This document shows, one piece after another, positions 25,879 through 35,299 of a DNA stretch of 64,000 bases. Numbering within the stretch: the first letter of the stretch is position 1; every line of letters begins with the position of its first letter. The stretch is from an uncultured Pelagibacteraceae bacterium (lineage in GTDB: Bacteria > Pseudomonadota > Alphaproteobacteria > Pelagibacterales > Pelagibacteraceae), in contig CACFZE010000004.1 of NCBI GenBank assembly GCA_902570695.1, forward strand, positions 38,989-102,988, read 5' to 3'. A program made the position numbers and the translations under genes. The notes under the pieces were generated by a model. It did no database searches, was not told the origin of the DNA, and saw only the letters and a list, made by a program, of their open reading frames with translations.

Positions 25879-26859
25879 TTATTTACTTAATTTTCTTAGT
25901 TTTTTTAAGATATCATCTAACTCGTTTGGGATATTTGATGAAAATTCTAATCTCTCTCCTGTCCTTGGATGGTCAAAACCTAACTGTTTTGCATGCAAAA
26001 ATTGTCTGTCTAGATTTAAAATTTTATTATTAAGATCTTCATCAATGTTTTTAAATTTCTTAAATTTCTTTTTATATTTTTTGTCTCCAAGAATATTGTT
26101 ACCTTTGTATGACATATGAACTCTTATTTGATGAGTTCTCCCAGTTTCTAGTTTGCATTGTATAAAACTAAAAGTTGGAACTTTATCATTCTCGAAAACT
26201 TCTAATGTTTCATAATGTGTAATTGCCTTTTTACCTTTGCTAGATGAGACCTCCATCATCTGCCTATTTTTTGAACTTCTTGTTATATAACTTTCAATAA
26301 TCCCTCTTTGAGGTCTGAATTTTCCCCATACTAAAGTTTGATATACTCTTGTTATAGTGTGTTCAGAAAACTGAAGAGATAATTTTTCATGTGTTAAATT
26401 ATTTTTTGCGACTACAATTAATCCTGATGTATCTTTGTCTATTCTGTGAACAATACCTGGCCTAAGTTCTCCACTAATGTTTGATAAATTCTTGCTATTA
26501 TAATTAATTAAAGCATTGACTATAGTATTGTCGTAGTTGCCAGGACCAGGATGCATTGAAATTCCAGAAGATTTGTCAATTACAATTAAGTCTTCATCTT
26601 CATAAATTATGTTTAATTTAAAATTATAAGGTTTTAAGCTTTGTTTCTTAGGTTCAACAATTTCAAGATCAATTTTGTCATTTAATTTTGTTTTAGCCGA
26701 AGGGTCTTTTATAATTTTCTCGTTAATTTTTAATTTACTATCTAGAATTAAATTTTTTACTCTAGTTCTACTTAAGCTTTTATCATGATTTGCTAATATC
26801 GTGTCTACTCTCTTGTTAATATCATCTTCTTTAATAATAAAATTGATGAAATTTTTCAT
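25879..26859 (-). CDS. rluD: 23S rRNA pseudouridine synthase, RluD family
   Basis: An S4 RNA-binding domain (residues about 15-75, KRVDTILANHDKSLSRTRVKNLI) precedes the RluA-type catalytic domain with HRIDKDTSGLIVVAKN, whose aspartate is catalytic, and ETGRTHQIRVHMSYKGN. At 326 aa it matches RluD, which modifies helix 69 of 23S rRNA, though RluC cannot be fully excluded. A TATAAT lies 5 nt before the ATG. It is divergent from tRNA-Arg with 23 bp between them. Confidence 0.93.
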   Translation of the reverse strand: MKNFINFIIKEDDINKRVDTILANHDKSLSRTRVKNLILDSKLKINEKIIKDPSAKTKLNDKIDLEIVEPKKQSLKPYNFKLNIIYEDEDLIVIDKSSGISMHPGPGNYDNTIVNALINYNSKNLSNISGELRPGIVHRIDKDTSGLIVVAKNNLTHEKLSLQFSEHTITRVYQTLVWGKFRPQRGIIESYITRSSKNRQMMEVSSSKGKKAITHYETLEVFENDKVPTFSFIQCKLETGRTHQIRVHMSYKGNNILGDKKYKKKFKKFKNIDEDLNNKILNLDRQFLHAKQLGFDHPRTGERLEFSSNIPNELDDILKKLRKLSK

Positions 26860-26872
26860 AAATTATTATATT
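26843..26872 (+). promoter_or_regulatory. Putative promoter of tRNA-Arg
   Basis: TTGATG (26843-26848) and TATATT (26867-26872) are 18 nt apart, with a predicted start near 26879, 4 nt before the tRNA. The -35 lies inside the divergent rluD coding start, so the two promoters overlap. Confidence 0.35.
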
Positions 26873-26882
26873 AAATTATTAT

Positions 26883-26959
26883 GCGTTCGTAGCTCAACTG
26901 GATAGAGCGCCAGATTTCGGCTCTGGAGGTTCAGGGTTCGACTCCTTGCGGGCGCACCA
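26883..26959 (+). tRNA. tRNA-Arg (TCG)
   Basis: A 77-nt cloverleaf with encoded CCA folds cleanly: acceptor GCGTTCG/CGGGCGC with two G-T wobbles, D stem GCTC/GAGC, anticodon stem CCAGA/TCTGG, loop TTTCGGC giving anticodon TCG, T stem CAGGG/CCTTG. It should read CGA, with wobble to other CGN codons. The last base of CCA is directly followed by the stop codon of the convergent ABC permease gene. Confidence 0.95.
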
Positions 26960-27751
26960 CTATTCTCCCATATTAATAAGCGTTCCTTTTTTTTTTGCGA
27001 CATTGAAAGAATAATAGAATAATGCAATTGATAATACAAAGTAAACCCCATTCCAAATGAATGCATTGTAGATATTTTGAATGTCTACAGTTTGATTAAT
27101 CAAAATATTTCTTGCTTCTTCGAAAATGTATACCAATGGTAATAAGTAAGCTATTTTTTGAAACAATTCTGGCAATATTTCTATTGGATAATATATACAT
27201 CCAAAGGGTGCTAATAGAAACATTGTGGACCATGCTATATTTTCAAAAGAGGGTCCGTATCTCAATAGACCAGCTGACACAAGGATGCCAAGTGTTATTC
27301 CAAATAAATAAAGGCTCAAAAATAAAAAGAATAAAAATATTCCTAAATCTAAAATAGAAATACCAAACAACGGAGAGGTTAAAAGTACTGCTGGTATTAA
27401 ACCTATAAGAGCTCTTATTAAAGCTGTAGCAACAAGTGAAGTTAATATTTCACCAATTTTCATTGGCGCAATAAATAAATTTGTAAAGTTTCTGCTCCAA
27501 ATTTCTTCAAGAAATAGCATATTAAATCCAATACTAGTTCTAAAAAGAAAATCATAAAGGATCGCGCAAGTTAATATAACTCCAACTGCATTATTATAAT
27601 ATGTTGTATGTGTAGCAAAAAAATTTGAGATAAATCCCCACAAAGTAATTTGAATAGTCGGCCAATAAACAAGATCCAAAACTCTTGGGAAAGATCTGGT
27701 AATTAAATAAAAATGTCTTAAAAAAAGACCATACATTCTAGTTAAGCTCAT
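26960..27751 (-). CDS. ABC-2 type transporter permease
   Basis: This 263-aa protein has about six hydrophobic segments (for example GVILTCAILYDFLF, IGLIPAVLLTSPLFGISI, LYLFGITLGILVSAGLL, AYLLPLVYIFEEA) and resembles ABC-2 family export permeases of the NodJ/YadH type. Its ATG overlaps the ATPase gene by 14 bp, so the two form one exporter. The substrate is unknown; polysaccharide or drug export is typical for relatives. The stop codon is flush with the 3' end of the convergent tRNA-Arg. Confidence 0.85.
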   Translation of the reverse strand: MSLTRMYGLFLRHFYLITRSFPRVLDLVYWPTIQITLWGFISNFFATHTTYYNNAVGVILTCAILYDFLFRTSIGFNMLFLEEIWSRNFTNLFIAPMKIGEILTSLVATALIRALIGLIPAVLLTSPLFGISILDLGIFLFFLFLSLYLFGITLGILVSAGLLRYGPSFENIAWSTMFLLAPFGCIYYPIEILPELFQKIAYLLPLVYIFEEARNILINQTVDIQNIYNAFIWNGVYFVLSIALFYYSFNVAKKKGTLINMGE

Positions 27752-28475
27752 TTTTACTCCTTGATAATTTTAAAAAAACTTCCTCAAGGTTTTTTCTTCC
27801 GTGTTTATTCATTAATTCTTCGGGATTTCCTTTATCGATAATAATTCCGTCTTTCATCATAAGAATAGATTTACAAAGTCTAGTGACTTCATTCATATTA
27901 TGAGAAGCAAGAAGTATAGATATTTTTTTTTCTTTTTTATAATCTTCCAAAAAAGACCTAACAAAATCACCTACTTCTGGATCTAATGATGCAGTTGGCT
28001 CATCTAGTAGTAATACTTTTGGTTCGTTGATTAACGCTTTCGCCAAACTAACTCTATTTTTTTGTCCAGATGATAATTCGCCTGTAATGCTATTAAGTAA
28101 TCCTCCCAATCTTAATTTTTCTGATAAAAATTCAATCCTCTCATTAATATTATTTATTTTATATAATTTTCCATAAACGGTTAGATTTTGTTTAACCGTA
28201 AGTTTTTTTGGTAATTCAATATATGGAGATATGAAGTTTATTTGTTCCAAGATTTCAATTCTATTTCCCTCCAATTTTTGACTATTTATCAAAATTTCTC
28301 CACTAGTTGGTTTTAAAAGTCCTAATAACATACCAATGGTGGTTGTTTTGCCTGAGCCATTTGGACCTAATAGGCCTAAAATTTCGTCTTCTTTTATGTT
28401 AAAGCTTATACCTTTCACAGCCTCATTCTTTCCATAATTTTTTTTAATATTTTTTACTTCGACTAAATTTTTCAT
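27738..28475 (-). CDS. ABC transporter ATP-binding protein
   Basis: Walker A GLLGPNGSGKTTTIGML (residues about 33-49), signature GELSSGQKNRVSLAKALI, Walker B VLLLDEPTASLD and the switch histidine in LLASHNMNEV are all present. The 245-aa single domain pairs with the ABC-2 permease immediately downstream. The family includes NodI-like and drug-exporter ATPases; the substrate cannot be told from sequence. It overlaps the end of tsaC by 4 bp. Confidence 0.92.
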   Translation of the reverse strand: MKNLVEVKNIKKNYGKNEAVKGISFNIKEDEILGLLGPNGSGKTTTIGMLLGLLKPTSGEILINSQKLEGNRIEILEQINFISPYIELPKKLTVKQNLTVYGKLYKINNINERIEFLSEKLRLGGLLNSITGELSSGQKNRVSLAKALINEPKVLLLDEPTASLDPEVGDFVRSFLEDYKKEKKISILLASHNMNEVTRLCKSILMMKDGIIIDKGNPEELMNKHGRKNLEEVFLKLSRSKNELN

Positions 28476-29407
28476 TTTTTTGATGCTCTAAGAAGTCTAT
28501 CGTTAATCACTAATCCAAAGTTTCGGTTTGGTATTCTTTGCACAGCTATTTTTCTGTAACCTAGCTTCTTAATTTTTCTTAATGTTTTATACAAATTTTT
28601 ACTACTCTCCATTAGATTATTTGTCTTACTTAAATAAAAATAATTCTTATTATTCTCTTTTTTCTTCTTGATTAGGATAAAAGCCTCATCTTTTTTTATT
28701 TTAATTGCGTTTAATCTAATGGGTATACCTGGTGAATAATGAACCCTGCCTCTTCCTGGAGAATTTATATTGTTTTTACCGTGCAATTTAGTTTTTAAAT
28801 TTATTTTTAATTTTTTTTTTAATATAGAAATATCTAAGCCGCCTAATCTTAAAATTTGGGGTTTTTTTACTAAACTTATTATTGTAGATTCAACACCGAC
28901 TTTTGATCTTCCACCTTCTAGAATAAATTTAATTTTTTCTCCAAATTCATCATATACATCATCTTTTGTAACCGGACTTATCCCTTCAGAAATATTTGCG
29001 CTTGGTGCTGCTAAAGGATATTTTAAAGATTTTAATAATATTCTAGCGGTTCGGTGACTTGGAAATCTTACTCCTAATGTTTTTTTATTATTAGTAACGT
29101 ATTTTGAAATTTTGCTTTCATTTTTTAGTTTTAATACAAAGGTAATTGGTCCAGGGCAAAATGAATTATAAAGTTTATAAAACAAAGTATTTGTCTCACA
29201 ATCTTTTTCCAAATCTTTAATATTATAATAATGAACTATCAAGGGGTTATCAGAAGGCCTTCTTTTTAATTTAAATATTTTTTTAGTGCCTTTATCGGAA
29301 TAGGCATTAGCGGCTAATCCATAGACGGTTTCTGTAGGTATTCCAATACATTCGTTATTATTTAAATATTTTACTGCTTTTTTAATTTTTGAATCATTAA
29401 TTTTCAT
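28472..29407 (-). CDS. tsaC: L-threonylcarbamoyladenylate synthase, Sua5 type
   Basis: The YrdC domain (residues about 1-200) has IPTETVYGLAANAYSD, KLKRRPSDNPL, FCPGPITFVLK and VGVESTIISL. The extra C-terminal Sua5 domain (about 225-311) starts after the linker SPGRGRVHYSPGIPI. The enzyme makes threonylcarbamoyl-AMP from Thr, bicarbonate and ATP for t6A37 of ANN-reading tRNAs. At 311 aa it is the longer Sua5 form. The start codon forms one arm of a mirror-image promoter shared with xseB. Confidence 0.93.
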   Translation of the reverse strand: MKINDSKIKKAVKYLNNNECIGIPTETVYGLAANAYSDKGTKKIFKLKRRPSDNPLIVHYYNIKDLEKDCETNTLFYKLYNSFCPGPITFVLKLKNESKISKYVTNNKKTLGVRFPSHRTARILLKSLKYPLAAPSANISEGISPVTKDDVYDEFGEKIKFILEGGRSKVGVESTIISLVKKPQILRLGGLDISILKKKLKINLKTKLHGKNNINSPGRGRVHYSPGIPIRLNAIKIKKDEAFILIKKKKENNKNYFYLSKTNNLMESSKNLYKTLRKIKKLGYRKIAVQRIPNRNFGLVINDRLLRASKK

Positions 29408-29430
29408 ATAATATTACAAACTATTATATG
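29405..29430. promoter_or_regulatory. Mirror-symmetric divergent promoter of tsaC and xseB
   Basis: CATATAATA (29405-29413) and TATTATATG (29422-29430) are perfect inverted arms around an 8-nt centre. The outer CAT and ATG are the two start codons. Each arm holds a perfect TATAAT (29407-29412 on plus; 29423-29428 on minus) placed to start transcription about 8 nt before the opposite-facing gene. No good -35 hexamers were seen. Confidence 0.5.
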
Positions 29431-29682
29431 AATGAAAAAATTTTGCCAGATGATATTGAATTAAAATCTTTGAGTGAACTCACAGATATAGCAGATCGTT
29501 TAATTCAAAGATTAGAAAATAAAAAAAATTTGGAAGAATCCATTGAAGATTATCAATATTTAATAAAGTTAAACAATATAATAGAAAAAAAATTTCAAAA
29601 GGACTCAAAAAATATATCAGAAAGTACCAAGCTAAAAATAGAAGAATTAACCTCAAAAAAAAATGAAAAAAAAATTAGTTAA
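29428..29682 (+). CDS. xseB: Exodeoxyribonuclease VII small subunit
   Basis: This 84-aa helical protein with LADIADRLIQRLENKKNLEESIEDYQYLIKL-type spacing (here SLSELTDIADRLIQRLEN) matches XseB, which coats the large subunit XseA in exonuclease VII. The gene sits directly before ispA and dxs, the classic xseB-ispA-dxs order, and overlaps ispA by 20 bp. The C-terminus is Lys-rich. The large subunit gene is not in this window. Confidence 0.88.
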   Translation: MNEKILPDDIELKSLSELTDIADRLIQRLENKKNLEESIEDYQYLIKLNNIIEKKFQKDSKNISESTKLKIEELTSKKNEKKIS

Positions 29683-30532
29683 AACTGTTAACGAAGTAAA
29701 TAAATTTTTAAAAAATTACTTAGCAAAACAAAAAAAAACAGATCTAATTATACCTATTAAGTATGGTTTATTTCCAGGAGGAAAAAAAATAAGATCTAAG
29801 CTTATTTTTGATGTTGGAAAAATTTTTAATGTAGAAAAAAAATATCTTTTATATTTAAGTTCAGCTGTTGAATGTATACACGCTTATTCACTAATACATG
29901 ACGATTTACCCTGTATGGATGATGATGATATTAGAAGAGGTAAACTAACTACACATAAAAAATTTGGAGAATCAACAGCTGTTTTAGCTGGAAACTCCCT
30001 TTTGACATTAGCTTTTGAAATTTTATCTGATCCAAAATTCAATATAAATAACAATAAAAAAATATCCCTAATAAATCTAATATCTCAATCATCAGGTCAC
30101 CAAGGAATAGCTGGAGGTCAATTTTTGGATTTAAATTATGAAAGAAAAAAAGTTTCTAAACAAAAAGTTATAGATATGGAAATTAAAAAGACTGGAAAAT
30201 TATTTTCATTCAGCTGTTTGTCTCCTGTTATTTTGACAAATAAAAAAGATCAAATAAAAAAATTCTCAATTATTGGTGAAAAAATTGGTTTACTTTTTCA
30301 AATTGCAGATGATCTAATTGACTATAGCAGTACATCGAAAACTGCAGGAAAAAAAACAAATAAAGATTCAAAAAGGGGAAAAGCAACATTAATAAGTTTA
30401 CTAGGATATAAAAATGCTATTAAATATGCTTCAAAACTAAAAAAAGAAATATTTAATAGTTTAGTTGGCTATGGAAATAATGCTAGTGATTTAAAAGAGA
30501 CAATTGAATTTATATTAAGTAGAAATAAATAA
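29663..30532 (+). CDS. ispA: Polyprenyl synthetase, farnesyl/geranyl diphosphate synthase
   Basis: Two aspartate-rich motifs mark a trans-prenyltransferase: LIHDDLPCMDDDDIRRG (about residue 80) and LFQIADDLIDYSS. The substrate-binding FPGGKKIRSKL is near the N-terminus. The position between xseB and dxs points to IspA, which makes FPP from DMAPP and IPP. At 289 aa it is normal. The start overlaps xseB; an in-frame ATG at 29663 gives MKKKLVKTVNEVN. The stop abuts dxs. Confidence 0.93.
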   Translation: MKKKLVKTVNEVNKFLKNYLAKQKKTDLIIPIKYGLFPGGKKIRSKLIFDVGKIFNVEKKYLLYLSSAVECIHAYSLIHDDLPCMDDDDIRRGKLTTHKKFGESTAVLAGNSLLTLAFEILSDPKFNINNNKKISLINLISQSSGHQGIAGGQFLDLNYERKKVSKQKVIDMEIKKTGKLFSFSCLSPVILTNKKDQIKKFSIIGEKIGLLFQIADDLIDYSSTSKTAGKKTNKDSKRGKATLISLLGYKNAIKYASKLKKEIFNSLVGYGNNASDLKETIEFILSRNK

Positions 30533-32443
30533 ATGCAAAATTACAAATATTTAAATAATATTAATTTTCCTTCAGATATAAAAAAACTCAATAATGAAGA
30601 ATTAAAAGTTCTATCAGAAGAAGTAAGAAGCGAAATGATTGATGCTGTCTCAAAAACAGGTGGTCATCTAGGTGCGGGCTTAGGTGTTGTAGAATTAACA
30701 GTAGCACTTCATCATGTTTTTGACACACCTAAGGACAAATTGATATGGGATGTTGGTCATCAATCATACCCTCATAAAATTTTAACAGGAAGAAAAGATA
30801 AAATACGAACTTTACGACAAGGAAGTGGATTATCTGGTTTTACAAAGCGATCGGAAAGTGAATTTGACCCTTTTGGTGCAGCTCATAGTTCCACTTCTAT
30901 TTCTGCTGGATTTGGTATTGCAACAGCAAATAAATTATCAAATAAATCAGATCAGGTTATAGCAGTTATTGGTGACGGTGCCATGAGCGCAGGAATGGCA
31001 TATGAAGCTATGAATAATGCTGGAGATTCAAAAACAAAAATGATCGTAATTTTGAATGACAATGATATGTCAATTGCAAAACCAGTTGGCGCAATGAAAT
31101 CTTATCTTGCTAAAATTTTTTCAGGTAAGATTTATTTTAGTTTCAGAGAAACAGTTAAAATGATTATTTCATCATTTTCAAAAAGATTTAGCAAAAAGGC
31201 CGGAAAGGCTGAAGATTTTTTGAGATCGGCTGTCACAGGTGGTACATTATTTAATTCATTAGGTTTTTATTATGTTGGTCCAATTGATGGTCATGATTTA
31301 GATGTACTATTGCCAATTTTAAAAAATGCAAAAGAAAGCAATCATAATGGTCCAATACTAATTCATATAAAAACTCAAAAAGGGAAAGGATATAGTTTTG
31401 CTGAAAAATCTGATGATAAGTATCATGGAGTTACAAAATTTGATGTTCAAACTGGAGTTCAACAAAAATCAACAACTAAGACTCCTGCTTTTACAAAGGT
31501 ATTTGCAAATACATTAATAGAGCATGCAAAGAAAGATAGTAAAATTGTAGGTATAACTGCTGCTATGCCATCTGGGACAGGAATGGACGCATTTAGTAAA
31601 GTTTTTCCGGACAGAACTTTTGATGTTGGAATTGCTGAACAACATGCTGTTACTTTTGCTGCAGGTTTAGCAACAGAGGGTTATAAGCCTTATGCAGCAA
31701 TTTATTCAACATTTTTACAAAGAGCTTATGATCAGGTAGTTCATGACGTTGCAATTCAAAGTTTACCAGTAAGATTTGCAATTGATAGAGCAGGTTTAGT
31801 TGGAGCCGATGGAGCCACTCATGCAGGTGCTTTTGATATTACATATTTATCAACTTTACCAAATTTTATTGTTATGGCAGCAAGTGATGAAGCAGAATTG
31901 GTAAGAATGGTCAATACTTCAGTAGATATTAATAATCAACCATGTGCATTCAGATATCCAAGAGGAAATGGAGCAGGTTTAGAATTACCTGATATCAACG
32001 AAAAAATAGATATTGGAAAAGGTAGGGTTATAAGAGAAGGTAAGAAAGTTGCCTTAGTAAGTTTTGGTAACAGATTAAAAGAATGTCTATTGGCTGAAGA
32101 AGGTTTAAAAAAAATGGGAATTAATCCAACAATTATAGATGCTAGATTTGCAAAACCTCTGGATGAAAATCTTATGTGGCAAGTTGCAACAAATCATGAA
32201 GTGCTAATTACGTTGGAAGAAGGCTCTATAGGAGGTTTTGGAGCTCATATAAATCATTTCTTAAATGAAAAGAATTTATTAGATAATAATATAAAATTTA
32301 GATCAATGATTTTGCCTGATAAATTTTTAGACCAAGATAAACCAGAAGAAATGTATAAAGAAGCTGGTCTAGATGCTAAATCTATTGAAGCGAAGGTTTT
32401 AGAAACTCTAAATTCTAAAGTTTTAATTAAAAAAACTAATTAA
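30533..32443 (+). CDS. dxs: 1-deoxy-D-xylulose-5-phosphate synthase
   Basis: Thiamine-diphosphate and substrate motifs are intact: [54 protein letters not shown] followed by [13 protein letters not shown], and [17 protein letters not shown]. At 636 aa it is full length. It condenses pyruvate and glyceraldehyde-3-phosphate, the first step of the MEP isoprenoid pathway. It directly follows ispA and overlaps the convergent aroC by 4 bp. Confidence 0.98.
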   Translation: MQNYKYLNNINFPSDIKKLNNEELKVLSEEVRSEMIDAVSKTGGHLGAGLGVVELTVALHHVFDTPKDKLIWDVGHQSYPHKILTGRKDKIRTLRQGSGLSGFTKRSESEFDPFGAAHSSTSISAGFGIATANKLSNKSDQVIAVIGDGAMSAGMAYEAMNNAGDSKTKMIVILNDNDMSIAKPVGAMKSYLAKIFSGKIYFSFRETVKMIISSFSKRFSKKAGKAEDFLRSAVTGGTLFNSLGFYYVGPIDGHDLDVLLPILKNAKESNHNGPILIHIKTQKGKGYSFAEKSDDKYHGVTKFDVQTGVQQKSTTKTPAFTKVFANTLIEHAKKDSKIVGITAAMPSGTGMDAFSKVFPDRTFDVGIAEQHAVTFAAGLATEGYKPYAAIYSTFLQRAYDQVVHDVAIQSLPVRFAIDRAGLVGADGATHAGAFDITYLSTLPNFIVMAASDEAELVRMVNTSVDINNQPCAFRYPRGNGAGLELPDINEKIDIGKGRVIREGKKVALVSFGNRLKECLLAEEGLKKMGINPTIIDARFAKPLDENLMWQVATNHEVLITLEEGSIGGFGAHINHFLNEKNLLDNNIKFRSMILPDKFLDQDKPEEMYKEAGLDAKSIEAKVLETLNSKVLIKKTN

Positions 32444-33525
32444 TTGCCACATTGAGCTTTATTCATTAAGTAGTGATCAAGAATTACACAATGCATCATT
32501 GCTTCGCCAATTGGCACTGCTCTAATACCTACACATGGATCATGTCTCCCTGTGACTGAAATTGAAGTATTTTTTCCAAATTTATTAATTGTTTTTCTTT
32601 GAGAAAGAATTGATGAAGTTGGTTTTACTGCAAAAGAAACTATTATTTCTTGACCACTAGAAATACCTCCAAGAATTCCTCCAGCATTATTCGATTTAAA
32701 TTTTGTTTTCTTTCCTGTTTGGGACATTTCATCAGAATTTTGTTCACCAGAAAGTTGAGCAGAGTTCATTCCTGATCCTATATTTACCCCTTTTACTGCG
32801 TTAATACTCATCATTGCTGATGCTAAATCCATATCTAATTTTGAATAAATTGGAGCTCCTAATCCGACAGGAACACCTCTTGCTCTTACTTCAATAATAG
32901 CTCCACATGATGAGCCAGCTTTTCTTATCCCAAGTAAATATTTTTCCCATAATTTTAAAACTGTTTTATCAGGACAATATAAAGGGTTTTTTGTGATGAA
33001 ACTGTCATTCCATTTTTCTGTGTCACATCCTAGTATTCCTAATTGTGTTACGGCTCCAATTACACTGTACTTTTTCCCAATAATATTTTTCAAAACTTGT
33101 TTTGCTATTGCCCCTGCTGCCACTCTTGAAGCTGTCTCTCTCGCTGACTGTCTGCCTCCACCTCTATAATCTCTAATTCCATACTTTTTAAAATATGTAT
33201 AATCAGCATGACCAGGTCTAAATTTATCTTTAATATTTTTATAATCCCTAGAACGCATATCTTTATTGAAGATAATCATTGAGATAGGTGTACCAGTTGT
33301 TTTGCCATCAAATGTTCCTGATAAAATTTCTACTTTATCATCCTCTTTTCTTTGGGTTGTGAATTTAGACTGACCAGGCTTTCTTTTATTTAATTCTAAC
33401 TGAATGTCTCTGATATTAAGCTTAATATTCGGAGGACAACCATCAACAACACATCCTATGGCTGGACCATGAGATTCACCCCATGTAGTAAATCGAAAAA
33501 ATTTTCCAAATGTATTAAAAGACAT
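32440..33525 (-). CDS. aroC: Chorismate synthase
   Basis: The three AroC signatures are visible: [35 protein letters not shown] and the C-terminal [18 protein letters not shown]. At 361 aa it is normal. It eliminates phosphate from EPSP with reduced FMN to give chorismate, the precursor of aromatic amino acids and folate. It faces pdxH across a 32-bp divergent gap that is almost pure A/T, with overlapping TATA-like hexamers on both strands. Confidence 0.98.
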   Translation of the reverse strand: MSFNTFGKFFRFTTWGESHGPAIGCVVDGCPPNIKLNIRDIQLELNKRKPGQSKFTTQRKEDDKVEILSGTFDGKTTGTPISMIIFNKDMRSRDYKNIKDKFRPGHADYTYFKKYGIRDYRGGGRQSARETASRVAAGAIAKQVLKNIIGKKYSVIGAVTQLGILGCDTEKWNDSFITKNPLYCPDKTVLKLWEKYLLGIRKAGSSCGAIIEVRARGVPVGLGAPIYSKLDMDLASAMMSINAVKGVNIGSGMNSAQLSGEQNSDEMSQTGKKTKFKSNNAGGILGGISSGQEIIVSFAVKPTSSILSQRKTINKFGKNTSISVTGRHDPCVGIRAVPIGEAMMHCVILDHYLMNKAQCGN

Positions 33526-33557
33526 TATATTATTATATAAATTATTTTGGTTAAATT

Positions 33558-34181
33558 ATGAACGAAAAAAATTCTTTAGGGTTAGATAAATGCTTTCTAG
33601 ATGTCGATAATCCAATACTATTATTCACTGAATGGTACAACGAGGCAAAGAAAACAGAAATAAATGATCCAAATGCATTAGCCCTAGGCACTATTAACGA
33701 AAAAGGTTATCCGAATGTAAGAATGGTATTGCTCAAAGATTATGGAGAGGATGGATTTGTTTTTTACACTAACTTTAATAGTAATAAGGGAAACTCTATA
33801 AAGCAGAATCCAAACATTTCGATGTGCTTTCATTGGAAAAGTTTACTCAGACAAATTCGAATAGTTGGTACTGCTGAAAAAGTTTCTGATGAAGAAGCTG
33901 ATAATTATTATAAATCCAGAAGTTACGGAAGTAGAATTGGAGCATGGGCATCAAATCAGAGTTCAATTTTAAAAGATAGAGAAGAGCTAAACCAATCTAT
34001 AAAAAAATTTAAAGATCTCTATAAAGATGAAAATAATGTTCCAAGACCTGATCATTGGTCAGGATGGAGGTTAAAGCACCACGAAATTGAATTTTGGTTA
34101 GATGGTGAAAATAGAATTCACGAAAGATTAAAATATATTAAAGAAAATAATGATTGGAAAAAAATTCTCTTATCACCTTAA
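33558..34181 (+). CDS. pdxH: Pyridoxamine 5'-phosphate oxidase
   Basis: PdxH motifs include NALALGTINEKGYPNVRMVLLKDY, FYTNFNSNKG, FHWKSLLRQIRIVG and the C-terminal WSGWRLKHHEIEFWLDGENRIHERL. At 207 aa it is normal. It oxidises PNP or PMP to PLP using FMN. The gene overlaps the convergent polyprenyl synthase by 4 bp. Confidence 0.97.
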   Translation: MNEKNSLGLDKCFLDVDNPILLFTEWYNEAKKTEINDPNALALGTINEKGYPNVRMVLLKDYGEDGFVFYTNFNSNKGNSIKQNPNISMCFHWKSLLRQIRIVGTAEKVSDEEADNYYKSRSYGSRIGAWASNQSSILKDREELNQSIKKFKDLYKDENNVPRPDHWSGWRLKHHEIEFWLDGENRIHERLKYIKENNDWKKILLSP

Positions 34182-35191
34182 AATTTTCTATTAATACTAA
34201 ATGAAGTTAAATTTTTGAGTATAGTTTTTTCTTTACAATCTTGAAATATACTTAATGAATTTGATGCTAAACTTATATAGTGCTCCGCTTTTTTGTAACA
34301 CTCATTAATTATATTATATTTTTTTACCAATGTAAGCACATAATCAAATTGTTCTTTAGATCTGATATTTTGTTCAAATATTTTTTTTAAAACTAATTTT
34401 TCATCTGAAGATAATTTTTGATGTAATAGAATAATCGGGAGAGTAACCTTGCCCTCAAAGAAATCTTTCCCTATCTCTTTACCAAACATTTTTAATTCTG
34501 AGTTATAGTCAAGTGTGTCATCTGCAATCTGAAATGTTAATCCAAGGTTTTTTCCATAGAATTCTAGTGCATCTTTAAATTTATTGTCTTTATCAGTAAT
34601 TATCGACCCAACTTTTGAAGATGCTGAAAATAAAGCTGCAGTTTTAGAAGAAATTATATTCAAATATGTATCTTCTAGCATTTCAGAGTCACCTTTATGT
34701 TGTAATTGCAAAACTTCTCCTTGAGCAATAGTTGATGATGTAGAAGATAAAAGTTTTAATACTTCAATACTCCCATCCTCAACCATCATTTCAAAACATC
34801 TACTTAATAAATAGTCCCCAACAAGAATTGATGACTGATTTCCCCAAATTTTATTTGTAGTTTTTTTGCCTCTTCTTAAATCTGCGCTGTCAATTACGTC
34901 ATCATGCATAAGAGTTGCTGCGTGTATAAGTTCAACACATGCAGCTAGGTTCACATCTCTACTACCTTTTGTATATCCACACAATTTAGCACACTCCAAA
35001 GTAAGCAATGCTCTTAATCTTTTACCTCCACTTGTCATGTGGTAAGCTGTCATTTCTTTAACAAGCTCAACTTTACTATCTAATTTATAAGAAATTTTGT
35101 CTTCAACTAAACTTAGTTTTTCATCAACAGAATTTACTAAATCTGTGTACGCATTAGTTATTTGCTTTTTTAATTGAACTACTGATCCCAT
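34178..35191 (-). CDS. ispB: Polyprenyl diphosphate synthase, octaprenyl type
   Basis: A second trans-prenyltransferase of 337 aa has GGKRLRALLTLECAKL, LMHDDVIDSADLRRG and LTFQIADDTLDYNSE. Small residues before the first Asp motif (VELIHAATLMHDD) indicate a long-chain product, probably the ubiquinone side chain. It is divergent from the S49 peptidase gene. The precise chain length cannot be read from the sequence. Confidence 0.9.
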   Translation of the reverse strand: MGSVVQLKKQITNAYTDLVNSVDEKLSLVEDKISYKLDSKVELVKEMTAYHMTSGGKRLRALLTLECAKLCGYTKGSRDVNLAACVELIHAATLMHDDVIDSADLRRGKKTTNKIWGNQSSILVGDYLLSRCFEMMVEDGSIEVLKLLSSTSSTIAQGEVLQLQHKGDSEMLEDTYLNIISSKTAALFSASSKVGSIITDKDNKFKDALEFYGKNLGLTFQIADDTLDYNSELKMFGKEIGKDFFEGKVTLPIILLHQKLSSDEKLVLKKIFEQNIRSKEQFDYVLTLVKKYNIINECYKKAEHYISLASNSLSIFQDCKEKTILKNLTSFSINRKF

Positions 35192-35233
35192 AAATTCAAA
35201 ATATTACATTAAGTTTATTAATATACTTATCAA

Positions 35234-35261
35234 TTGACGCACCTAATTCTTCAACTATAAG
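35234..35261 (+). promoter_or_regulatory. Putative promoter of the S49 peptidase gene
   Basis: TTGACG (35234-35239) and TATAAG (35256-35261) are 16 nt apart, each a 5/6 match to consensus. The start site is expected near 35268, giving a leader of about 31 nt to the ATG at 35300, or 4 nt to the TTG at 35273. This is one of the best sigma70-like sites in the window. Confidence 0.5.
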
Positions 35262-35299
35262 TAGCTTTATAATTGAGTAAAATTTTTATAATCATTTGT

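Noticed and set aside
33526-33557. TTATAT/ATATAA inverted repeat between aroC and pdxH as an operator
   Set aside because: The 32-bp gap is almost pure A/T, so such symmetry is expected by chance; only overlapping TATA-like promoter elements can be suggested.
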